A DNA stretch of 64,000 nt, taken from assembly GCF_000429265.1 (NCBI RefSeq), contig NZ_KE386873.1, positions 172,141 to 236,140 on the forward strand, written 5' to 3'. Shown piece after piece: positions 41,989 through 49,219 of the stretch. Numbering within the stretch: the first letter of the stretch is position 1; each line of letters opens with the position of its first letter. Both the position numbers and the translations under genes were made by a program. The stretch is from Actinomyces gerencseriae DSM 6844 (GTDB lineage: Bacteria; Actinomycetota; Actinomycetes; Actinomycetales; Actinomycetaceae). The notes under the pieces were generated by a model, which did not search any database, was not told the origin of the DNA, and was given only the letters and a program-made list of their open reading frames with translations.

Positions 41989-42366
41989 TCAGGGCCTGAG
42001 GATCTCGCCGTCGTCGCTGACCCGGGCGATGGCGATCCCGTGGCGGGGCGCGGTCAGGAGCAATCGGCTCACGAAGTCCCCGGCCCGGGGCCAGCTCACC
42101 GAGATGTACATGTACTGCGGAGCGAATCCGTAGTCGACGATGTACTCGTCGATACCGGGGCGGGCCTCGCATGTCGCGTCATCAACGGCGTCCGGGCCAT
42201 TCAGAGCGGGGAAGTACCGGCGGAGCTCGCGGTACAGGGATCGCAGGGAGGGAGTCATCACCGCCGGTTCGAAGCCCGTCTCCAGCGGCTCGTCCCCCTC
42301 CCACCAGGCGGGGAAATCGGCGTCGGAGATGAAATCGGGCTCGAAGACGAGGATGTCGTAGCTCAT
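41989..42366 (-). CDS. MSYD-family protein, copy 1
   Basis: A 125-residue protein starting MSYDILVFEPDFISDADFPAWW and ending GIAIARVSDDGEILRP. A paralogue at 56797 shares the opening, the FPxLNGPDA block, the D-Y-x-x-x-x-x-Y central motif and the ARVSDD ending. I recall a widespread family of about 130-residue proteins beginning MSYDLxVFDP; its function is unknown to me, and it often sits among toxin-immunity genes. The ATG at 42366 was chosen by alignment with the paralogue. Confidence 0.7.
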   Translation of the reverse strand: MSYDILVFEPDFISDADFPAWWEGDEPLETGFEPAVMTPSLRSLYRELRRYFPALNGPDAVDDATCEARPGIDEYIVDYGFAPQYMYISVSWPRAGDFVSRLLLTAPRHGIAIARVSDDGEILRP

Positions 42367-42558
42367 GGTGCTGCTCCTCGGCGGATGCAAGAGGCGGATG
42401 GATGGTCGGCGGACGGGATCGGAGGCGAACCCGGGTCGGAGGCGGATGCGACGGCGACGTTCGTGCGCGCGTCGGTGGACGTGACGCGGTCCCGAGTCGG
42501 CGGATGCGGCGCGGGACGGGAAGCGCGTCGAGGAGGGCCTCCACGACGCGGTCCCGGA

Positions 42559-43059
42559 TCAGACGCGGACGCGGCGCAAGAGCTCGGGACTCGGCAGGGC
42601 GCCGTCCAGGACGTAGTCGCGGAAGAAGGGCACGGCCTGCTCCCCGGTGAGGATCTCCTCGGGATGGAGCCTCGTGGTGTAGGTGGACCCGCCGCCGACG
42701 TCCCAGGACAGCTCGACCCAGGCCTCGGGGTCCTGGACCGGTTCGCGCGCCACGACGTAGTGCACGTGGCCCTCCTCGTCCGTCACTCTCGCCTCCAGGG
42801 TCAGGTCCGTGCAACGCCCTCCGACCTGCATGTAGGTGCTGACAGCGGGATCATCGCCGTCGACCTCGGTGATGTTGTCGGCCCCCTCGGGCAGGGCCCA
42901 CACCCCGCAGGAGAAGAAGGTTCTTCCGTCCAGGACGCGCGGGTCGGTGAGGCAGCGGGTGAGCTCGGCGAGCACCGACTCGGGAGTCTGCTCCCAGTCG
43001 AAGCCGTCGCTGAAGCCCAGCTCGAGCCCGACGGTCCACGTGGCGAATCTCCTGGCCAT
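42559..43059 (-). CDS. Imm1-like immunity protein candidate
   Basis: A 166-residue acidic soluble protein. The C-terminal half (AWVELSWDVGGGSTYTTRL, then LTGEQAVPFFRDYVLDGALP) resembles the Imm1 pattern, in which a beta-sheet is followed by a helix ending in a short G-x-x-P. No toxin gene is adjacent. Together with the MSYD-family gene 190 bp downstream it may be an orphan immunity gene against polymorphic toxins. The family call is tentative. Confidence 0.5.
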   Translation of the reverse strand: MARRFATWTVGLELGFSDGFDWEQTPESVLAELTRCLTDPRVLDGRTFFSCGVWALPEGADNITEVDGDDPAVSTYMQVGGRCTDLTLEARVTDEEGHVHYVVAREPVQDPEAWVELSWDVGGGSTYTTRLHPEEILTGEQAVPFFRDYVLDGALPSPELLRRVRV

Positions 43060-43232
43060 AGTCGCTCGACAACCTCTCACTTCTCATCCCTCGGTCGTCC
43101 GAGAACCGCTCGGGCGACGACGTCGGCAGGACCGGAGCGCCGGCCCGGTCGGGCATCGCGCGGACGACGCGCCCGCCCGCGGGTGGCCCTAGACTAGCGC
43201 CGCCCCGTCGTCGACCCGCAGGAGCCGCACCC

Positions 43233-44717
43233 ATGGACCCCTCCCCCGCATCCCTGCGCTCCCGCGTCACCGTGGCCCTGGGCCGAGCCGCCCGCCTGGT
43301 GTCCCGCCTGCGCGGTGGCGGCTCGGGCGGAACCGCGCTGCCCGGTCTCGTCGTCGAGAAGATCGACCCCGGGTTCCTGGCTCGCACCCTGGACAGGCTG
43401 CCCATGGGCGTGATCGTCGTGTCGGGCACCAACGGCAAGACGACGACGACGAAGATGGTCGTCCAGCTCCTGCGCGAGCAGGGGTTGAAGGTGCTGACCA
43501 ACCGCTCCGGGTCGAACTTCGTGCGCGGGGTGCTCGCCTCGCTGCTCACCGAGGTCGATGCGGGCGGCCGCCTGGACCACGACGTCGCCGTCCTGGAGCT
43601 CGACGAGGCCCACGCAGTGCGCTTCGTGCGGCTCGTCAAGCCCCGCCACGCCCTGCTGCTCAACGTCATGCGCGACCAGCTCGACCGCTTCGGGGAGATC
43701 GACTACACCGCCTCCCTTCTGCACAAGGTCGCCCTGGCGACCACCGGCTCCGTCGTCGTCAACGCCGACGACCCGCGCCTGGGCTCCGAGGGATTCACCG
43801 GGGACCTGACCGCCCACGTCGTCTCCTTCGGCGCCGGCGAGGCCCTGCGCGCCCTGTTCGTCTCCGACGACGACCTGCGCGCCGGGACGGCCCGGGCCGA
43901 GCGATCCGGGGCCGGCGACTCCGAGCCCGACGTCGGGGGCGCCCGTCCCGAGGGGACCCGGACCGACCCGCCCGAGCCCGCGGACACCGACCCGGCGTCC
44001 GCGCAGGGCCCTGACCCGTCCGGTCCCGCGAGCCCGGGGGCCTCGGCGCCTCCGACGCCGCGCGTGAGCCTGCAGTCGCTGAGCGGCCAGGACGCCGTCG
44101 TGCGCGTGGATGGCGCCGACCACGACGTGACCTTCACCATCCCCGGCATCCACAACCAGCTCAACGCCTGCGCGGCCCTGGCCGTCGCCCTGGAGGCGCT
44201 GGGCGACAGAGCGGACCTGCCGGGGCTGCTGACGACCCTCGCCCGCGTCCAGGCGGCCTTCGGGCGCGGCGAGGTCCTCGCCCTGGACGGCCGCGACGTG
44301 CAGCTCTCGCTCGTGAAGAACCCCGCGGGCTTCCGCATGGGACTGCTCACCGCCGCCGAGGCCGTGCGCTCCGGCGGCCCCGAGTCGGTCATGATCGCCA
44401 TCAACGACGAGTACGCCGACGGCCGCGACATGTCCTGGCTGTGGGACGTCGAGTTCGCGGGCCTGCGCGCCGAGGGGGTCGCCGTGGTCACCGGGGTGCG
44501 CGCCTGGGACATGGCGCTGCGGCTGCGATACGACGAGGTGCCCGTGGGAACGGTCGAGCCCGACCTGACCAGGGCCGTGGCGCTCCTGCGCGAGGCCGCC
44601 GGGAAGGCCGATGACGGGGCGGGCCGCCCCATGCGCATCTTCACCACCTACACCGCCATGCTCGCCCTGCGCGCCCACCTGGCCGAGCTCACCGACGTCG
44701 AGGAGGCCCTGACATGA
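43233..44717 (+). CDS. murT: Lipid II isoglutaminyl synthase subunit MurT
   Basis: A 494-residue Mur-ligase-like subunit that activates the D-Glu alpha-carboxyl of lipid II. The P-loop SGTNGKTTTTK is near 64-74. A central Mur ligase domain and DUF1727 C-terminal domain (LVKNPAGFR, INDEYADGRDMSWLWD) follow. Where many MurT proteins carry a Cys4 zinc ribbon, this one has a Pro/Asp/Ala-rich segment (about 215-276) with no Cys. It overlaps gatD (ATGA). A TAGACT box at 43190-43195 and AGGAG before the ATG indicate a leadered transcript. Confidence 0.9.
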   Translation: MDPSPASLRSRVTVALGRAARLVSRLRGGGSGGTALPGLVVEKIDPGFLARTLDRLPMGVIVVSGTNGKTTTTKMVVQLLREQGLKVLTNRSGSNFVRGVLASLLTEVDAGGRLDHDVAVLELDEAHAVRFVRLVKPRHALLLNVMRDQLDRFGEIDYTASLLHKVALATTGSVVVNADDPRLGSEGFTGDLTAHVVSFGAGEALRALFVSDDDLRAGTARAERSGAGDSEPDVGGARPEGTRTDPPEPADTDPASAQGPDPSGPASPGASAPPTPRVSLQSLSGQDAVVRVDGADHDVTFTIPGIHNQLNACAALAVALEALGDRADLPGLLTTLARVQAAFGRGEVLALDGRDVQLSLVKNPAGFRMGLLTAAEAVRSGGPESVMIAINDEYADGRDMSWLWDVEFAGLRAEGVAVVTGVRAWDMALRLRYDEVPVGTVEPDLTRAVALLREAAGKADDGAGRPMRIFTTYTAMLALRAHLAELTDVEEALT

Positions 44718-45490
44718 GCGAGCCGACCTACCCGCACGCCACCGAGGGCGCCGCCCGCGGGCGCCTGCGCCTGCTGCAGCTCTACCCGCGAGACATGAAC
44801 ATCTACGGCGACTGGGGCAACGCCCTGGTCCTGGCGCGCCGCGCGCAGTGGGCGGGCTACGACGTCGACCTGCTGTCCTACGACCCCGGCGACGAGCTCC
44901 CGGAGGACGTCGACCTCCTCGTGGGCGGCGGCGGCCAGGACTCCGGGCAGGAGCGCATCAAGGAGGACCTGACCGCCCGCGGCCCGCAGCTGCGCGCGTG
45001 GGCCCGCGACGGCATGCCCATGCTCGTCATCTGCGGGCTCTACCAGCTCTTCGGACGCCGCTTCGTCACCGGCACCGGCGGGCAGATCCCCGGCATCTCG
45101 ATCTTCGACGCCGAGACCGTGGCCGGCAGCGGGCGCTTGATCGGGAACATCACCCTGGAGTCGAAGAGCTTCGGCAGGATCGTCGGCTACGAGAACCACT
45201 CCGGTCTGACGACGCTGGCCCCCGGGGTCGCGCCCTTCGGCCGCGTGCGCTCCGGGGACGGCAACAACGGCAGGGACGGGACCGAGGGCGCCCGTGCCGA
45301 CCACGTCATCGGCACCTACCTGCACGGCTCCCTGCTGCCCAAGAACCCGGCCGTGGCCGACTGGCTCCTGGCCCGCGCCGTCGAGCGCGCCGGCGGGACG
45401 TGGGAGTCGGAGAGGCCGGGCGGGCTGGATGAGCGCGCCGACGCCTGGGCCGAGAGGGCCCGCAGGGTCGCCGCGAGCCGGCCGCGCTGA
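44714..45490 (+). CDS. gatD: Lipid II isoglutaminyl synthase subunit GatD
   Basis: A 258-residue class I (CobB/CobQ-type) glutamine amidotransferase that supplies ammonia to MurT for amidation of the stem-peptide D-Glu. The nucleophile Cys107 is in MLVICGLYQLFG, and the catalytic His is in GTYLHGSLLPKNP. ESKSFGRIVGYENHSG is the substrate-side motif. It starts inside the murT stop. Its own stop lies inside a hairpin that probably terminates the operon. Confidence 0.92.
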   Translation: MSEPTYPHATEGAARGRLRLLQLYPRDMNIYGDWGNALVLARRAQWAGYDVDLLSYDPGDELPEDVDLLVGGGGQDSGQERIKEDLTARGPQLRAWARDGMPMLVICGLYQLFGRRFVTGTGGQIPGISIFDAETVAGSGRLIGNITLESKSFGRIVGYENHSGLTTLAPGVAPFGRVRSGDGNNGRDGTEGARADHVIGTYLHGSLLPKNPAVADWLLARAVERAGGTWESERPGGLDERADAWAERARRVAASRPR

Positions 45491-45508
45491 GATCGCCTCG
45501 GCTCAGCG
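45485..45508 (+). terminator. Hairpin overlapping gatD stop
   Basis: Arms CGCTGAG and CTCAGCG enclose ATCGCCTCGG. The gatD stop codon lies in the left arm. There is no U-run. Confidence 0.45.
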
Positions 45509-45525
45509 GCGCCGCACCCGGCGAG

Positions 45526-45579
45526 CTTCCGGTTCCGCGCACTCATTCGTGGTAACTTCCGGTTCTGCCCACTCGTTCG
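45526..45579. promoter_or_regulatory. 30-bp-spaced direct repeat before the 45599 operon
   Basis: CTTCCGGTTCCGCGCACTCA (45526) recurs as CTTCCGGTTCTGCCCACTCG (45556); 21 of 24 bases agree, spaced exactly 30 bp. It lies immediately upstream of the ribosome site of the 237-residue gene. It is a likely operator for the HTH protein encoded in the same operon. Confidence 0.6.
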
Positions 45580-45598
45580 AGGCTCGTGGAGGCCGTCC

Positions 45599-46312
45599 AT
45601 GTCCGAATCCATCGCACACCAACCGCACGCAGAGGTGCTCACCGGCCCGGACGCCGAGCAGGAGCTCAGCGGGATGGGACTGGCAGTCGCTCCCTTGTCC
45701 CGCGCGTGCGTCGAAGGGCTGCGGACCGCCGTCAATCAGCACTCGTCCTTCGAACCGAACATCGCCCTGGGGTTCTCCATCTGGGCGAAAATCGTGGGCT
45801 CGCTGCGCACCCTGCTCGACGAACGGGGGTGGCGATCCCACAACACCGCCAACGCCCCGCGGTCAGTCAACCCGGACGGCACGATGGCCATCGCGGCGAT
45901 CGGTGGCGACGAGAACACCGCATGCGCGAGTTCCGATCCGAGCAATGCCCGCGCTCGTCGGAAGGGGTCGACGTTCGACGCTGAGGTCAAGAACAATGGG
46001 GAGGGAAGCAGCGCTCCCGGATTCACCCAGCCCTGCCTCGACCTCGCCCTAGGCGACCTGGGCGACGACGGCACTCGATTCAACGACTTGCGCACGTGGA
46101 TGCTGCTCTACTTCTGGGACCGCAGGGCCGATGAGTTGCGTCTTGAGCTGTCGCTGCCGATCGCCTGCGAGGACGGTGTCGTCACCCGGTGGAAGACCCG
46201 CATCATTCTGCCCGCGCAGGACCTGTCGAGCCAGGATGATCTGCGCAGCAACGACGACGTGCCGTCGCCACCCGCGCAGGACGTGGACTTCGAGATCACC
46301 GCCATCTCATGA
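45599..46312 (+). CDS. Unknown protein partnered with XRE-ImmA/IrrE protease
   Basis: A 237-residue soluble protein of no family I recognise. The first half is alpha/beta with LGFSIWAKIVGSLRTLLDERGW. The second half alternates strands (WMLLYFWDRRADELRLELSLPI) and ends in an acidic Asp/Ser-rich segment. GTGGAGG lies 6 nt before the ATG. It overlaps the next gene (ATGA). By position it could be the target, substrate or toxin controlled by the metalloprotease. Confidence 0.6.
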   Translation: MSESIAHQPHAEVLTGPDAEQELSGMGLAVAPLSRACVEGLRTAVNQHSSFEPNIALGFSIWAKIVGSLRTLLDERGWRSHNTANAPRSVNPDGTMAIAAIGGDENTACASSDPSNARARRKGSTFDAEVKNNGEGSSAPGFTQPCLDLALGDLGDDGTRFNDLRTWMLLYFWDRRADELRLELSLPIACEDGVVTRWKTRIILPAQDLSSQDDLRSNDDVPSPPAQDVDFEITAIS

Positions 46313-47442
46313 CCCTGGAGCCCTCGCGAATCATCCTGGCGAGACAACGAGCGGGCCTGCCCAAGACCGCTCTGGCCCGAGCGGCGGGGGTCGCCCCGCG
46401 TACGGTGACGACCTGGGAGTCCAGAGGGGCCCCCTCATCACGGTTGAGCGACATCGCCGGCGCGACAGGAATGCCGGCCGAGTTCTTCTCCGGTGGAGTG
46501 ATCGACCTGCTCGAGGAGGATCAAATCTTCTTCCGGGCACGACGACGCTCGCCCTCCGCCCTCCTGCACCGATCAGCGGCCTTCGGATCTCTCGGCATCG
46601 GGTTCTACGACTCCATTCGCCGGCGCTTCAGAACTCCTGCGCTCAGCATGCCCGAGGCGGAGCCGGGCGACTCTCCCCGACAGGCCGCGCGAGCCCTGCG
46701 CCTGGCCTGGAGAATGGGGATGGGACCCGCTCCCAACCTGGTCCAGCTGGCCGAGGCCCACGGTATCCGGGTCCTCGGCATCCCGCTGGCGGACGCCGCG
46801 GTCGATGCCTTCAGCTTCTGGGCGCCCGACGGACGCCCTTTCGTCTTCCTGTCCCGGATCAAGACGGCGGAGCGCTCGCGCTTCGACCTGGCTCACGAGA
46901 TCGGTCACCTGGTGCTCCACTGCGACGTCACTGGAACCGGGGAGACCACCGACCGGGAGATCGAGCGCGAGGCCGATGTCTTCGCCGCCGAGCTCCTCCT
47001 GCCCACCGAGGCCCTGCGCGCCCGCGTCCGCGGCGCGCCCTCCATCGAGGACCTCATGAGGATCAAGAGCACCTACGGGGCCTCGGCCATGGCGGCCGCG
47101 CGCTCGATCCGCGACGCCGGCCTCCTGTCGGAGTGGGGCCATCGCCAACTGGTGGCGACGCTCACGTCACGAGGATTCCACACGGGCGAGCCGGGGAGCG
47201 CTCTGCCCTATGAGAAGTCGCGGGTCTTCAGCACGGTGCTGGAGCGCCTGAGGGCCGAGGGGGTCGCGGTGGCCGACTGGGCGAAGGGCATCGGTCTGCG
47301 GCCCGACGACGTCGCGGACTTCATGTTCGGGCAGGCTCTGCGCGCAGCGCCCGACGCCGACGCCGACGCCGCCTCCCCGCAAGATGTCTCCGGCGGTGGC
47401 GCTTTTCCACCGGCCCGGCCGAGCCTCCGGGTTGTGACATAG
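46309..47442 (+). CDS. XRE-ImmA/IrrE metallopeptidase regulator
   Basis: A 377-residue fusion. The N-terminal XRE helix-turn-helix (residues about 7-60) includes AGLPKTALARAAGVAPRTVTTW. The central ImmA/IrrE (DUF955) zinc metallopeptidase domain has HEIGH at 196-200 within RFDLAHEIGHLVLH, and a third ligand Glu in EREADVFAAELLLP. In related systems such proteins cleave a repressor after stress (ImmA) or DNA damage (IrrE). Here the coupled upstream 237-residue protein is the obvious candidate partner. The C-terminal 50 residues are Ala/Asp/Pro-rich. Confidence 0.82.
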   Translation: MTLEPSRIILARQRAGLPKTALARAAGVAPRTVTTWESRGAPSSRLSDIAGATGMPAEFFSGGVIDLLEEDQIFFRARRRSPSALLHRSAAFGSLGIGFYDSIRRRFRTPALSMPEAEPGDSPRQAARALRLAWRMGMGPAPNLVQLAEAHGIRVLGIPLADAAVDAFSFWAPDGRPFVFLSRIKTAERSRFDLAHEIGHLVLHCDVTGTGETTDREIEREADVFAAELLLPTEALRARVRGAPSIEDLMRIKSTYGASAMAAARSIRDAGLLSEWGHRQLVATLTSRGFHTGEPGSALPYEKSRVFSTVLERLRAEGVAVADWAKGIGLRPDDVADFMFGQALRAAPDADADAASPQDVSGGGAFPPARPSLRVVT

Positions 47443-47541
47443 GCGGGCGCCGGCCCGCGTGCTCGCCATTCCGTACTCACCCCGGTCCTCCCGGAGGACC
47501 CGGCAACATGCCGGGACCATCCCCCATCGAGGCCTCTCTCC

Positions 47542-47594
47542 TCTAGGCTCAACGCATGGCGACTCCCGAATTCCGGAGTGGGGGCGGGTGGTGA
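47542..47594 (+). pseudogene. NUDIX gene 5' fragment (promoter and start)
   Basis: The stretch with TAGGCT, 6 nt, ATGGCGACTCCCGA matches the promoter and start of the intact NUDIX gene at 51342 at about 30 of 33 positions. The frame (MATPEFRSGGGW) diverges after residue 6 and stops. It is a broken copy. Confidence 0.7.
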
Positions 47595-47690
47595 CCGCCC
47601 AGTGGCCCCACTGGGCGGTGGCGACCACGGGCGGCGACGGGAGCCCTCCCAGGGGCCATGGCCAGAGGATGGGCTCGGTCCTTCGTGCGG

Positions 47691-47879
47691 CTGTTCAATC
47701 CGTCCACCGTCGTCGCGATCCTCGTGCTCTTCGCCTACGCCCTCCAGTGCATGTCCACGGCCGCAGCGATGCACTGCGACACCGCCACCCGGAAATAGCC
47801 GGCCATCGCCTGCACCTGCATGCTCATCATCACCTGGGTCATGGCGGCGCCCCGCACGCTCGTCGCCGTGTTCATATGA
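47691..47879 (+). pseudogene. FeoB C-terminal remnant with in-frame stop
   Basis: The frame LFNPSTVVAILVLFAYALQC matches LFSPATIAAILVFFVYALQC at the end of intact FeoB. The Trp of TWKWP is a TAG stop. Beyond it the same frame still reads MLIITWVMAA, matching MLVTAWIMAA, down to a TGA. It is a clear decayed duplicate of the last 60 codons of feoB. Confidence 0.85.
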
Positions 47880-47931
47880 TTGAAACGATGACCGGACACG
47901 CGACAGGACGTTCAGGAGGGGTGGGGCAGCC

Positions 47932-48468
47932 GTGCCCGTCGTTCCCACGCACCCGGTGACCACGCCGGACCCCGACGTGCTGCGGTGGGTCGTCCCCGAC
48001 GGCCTGCTGCCCTTCACCGGGGAGGTGGCCCGTGCACCGGCTCTGCTTCAGGCCCTCATTGATGACGGCACCCTGAGCTCCGTGCGGGTCGACGGCGGCG
48101 CGGTGCTCACCCTCCTGGGGACCGGCCGCAGCTGGCGCCAGGAGGGGGCCCGGGTGCGCAGTGCGCTGGTGGACGCCCTGGGCGCCCCGGGCTCCTGGGA
48201 GGGCAGGCAGGCGGCCCGCGCCTCCGGGCCCGACGACGCCCTGGAGTCCGCCGCCCGGCAGATCGCGAGCGGCTCACTGGGGTCCTTCGTCAACAGCCAC
48301 GGCGGTTCGCTCGTCGTGCGCTCGGTGCGCGACGGCGTCGTCGAGATCTCCATGGAGGGCGCCTGCGACGACTGCCCGGCCGCCGAGATCACGATGCATG
48401 CGCGCTTCGAGCACCTGCTGCGGCGCCGCTGCCCCTGGCTGGTCGAGGTCCGCCGGGTCGAGGGGTAG
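47932..48468 (+). CDS. Nfu-type iron-sulfur scaffold/carrier
   Basis: A 178-residue protein with an N-terminal Nfu_N-like domain (about 10-85, with PDPDVLRWVVPDG and LPFTG) and a C-terminal NifU-like domain. In the latter, Cys145 and Cys148 (GACDDCPAAEITM) would hold a [4Fe-4S] cluster at a dimer interface. It should deliver clusters to target proteins. The GTG start follows AGGAGGGG. Its position just before feoAB suggests joint control by iron supply. Confidence 0.85.
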   Translation: MPVVPTHPVTTPDPDVLRWVVPDGLLPFTGEVARAPALLQALIDDGTLSSVRVDGGAVLTLLGTGRSWRQEGARVRSALVDALGAPGSWEGRQAARASGPDDALESAARQIASGSLGSFVNSHGGSLVVRSVRDGVVEISMEGACDDCPAAEITMHARFEHLLRRRCPWLVEVRRVEG

Positions 48469-48790
48469 GGGGTATCGCCTCGTCGCCGCGCCGGGCCCGC
48501 CCCTCCTTCGCCGAGCCGGGAGGATGTCGCGCAGCCCCACCGTTGCCCGTTGCGCTTCGCGACGTTCACCCGGTTCAAGGCTGCGGGGCTCGATGTGCAC
48601 CGTGGTCAGGGCAGGGGCGGCCAGAGCGCCGGAGAGCGACGCAAGATCGACCTGAGCCGTGTCAGAGAGACCAGATAGCCTGACGATAGAGAAGCCTCAC
48701 CTTAAACTGATGTGGACGATGCGCATCGTCCGCATCGAGACCTAGGGCGGAACAGGACTCCGAGGAACTCCGACGATATCCGAGGACATC
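48469..48790. other. feo promoter region
   Basis: A 322-bp spacer. The Nfu side has no clear terminator. The feo side has TAGCCT (48678-48683), a DtxR-like box and a leader of roughly 80-100 nt before feoA. There is no gene. Confidence 0.6.
48688..48706 (+). promoter_or_regulatory. DtxR/IdeR-like iron box
   Basis: ATAGAGAAGCCTCACCTTA matches the consensus TWAGGTWAGSCTWACCTWA at about 15 of 19 positions; the right half AGCCTCACCTTA is nearly perfect. It lies 5 bp after a TAGCCT -10 box, where an iron-loaded DtxR-type repressor would block the feo transcript. Confidence 0.6.
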
Positions 48791-49219
48791 ATGGCGACAG
48801 CAGTCTCACAGCACAGCACATCGGCCTCCACCGGCACCACGAGCACCCCGCCTCCGGCGGAAAGATTCCTCTCCGACCTGCGTGTGGGCACCACGAGTCG
48901 CGTGGTCGGCCTTGTGGAGGACACGGCCAGCGGCCCCATCATCAGGCGGCTGAGCAACTTGGGCTTCGTCCCCGGCAGGGTCGTCACCCCGTTGCGCCGC
49001 GCCCCACTGGGCGACCCGGTCGTCTACCGCGTCGCCGACTACGAGCTGTGCCTGCGCCACCACGAGGCCCGCATCGTCCGGGTCGAGACCATCACCGAGG
49101 CCGACGACGCCGTCGAGGCCGCGGCGGAGTCCGCCACAGCGGCCGAGGCGGAGACGGGAGAGACGGTCCCCTTCACCGAGCCGGTCGCCGAGCCCGCGCG
49201 AGAGGGGCAGCGTCAATGA
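48791..49219 (+). CDS. feoA: FeoA-domain iron-transport accessory protein
   Basis: A 142-residue protein with an SH3-like FeoA domain at about 30-100 (RVVGLVEDTASGPIIRRLSNLGFVPG). Thr/Ser-rich and Glu/Ala-rich tails make it longer than the usual 75-90 residues. FeoA assists FeoB-mediated ferrous iron uptake. Its stop overlaps the feoB start (ATGA). Confidence 0.85.
   Translation: MATAVSQHSTSASTGTTSTPPPAERFLSDLRVGTTSRVVGLVEDTASGPIIRRLSNLGFVPGRVVTPLRRAPLGDPVVYRVADYELCLRHHEARIVRVETITEADDAVEAAAESATAAEAETGETVPFTEPVAEPAREGQRQ

Larger units (their letters stand above)
47443..47931. other. Spacer with decayed NUDIX and FeoB fragments
   Basis: A 489-bp region without an intact gene. It contains a promoter plus the first codons of a NUDIX gene (47542-47594), a nonsense-containing FeoB C-terminus (47691-47879), a TATGAT box at 47875-47880, and AGGAGGGG before the Nfu start. 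Confidence 0.7.
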
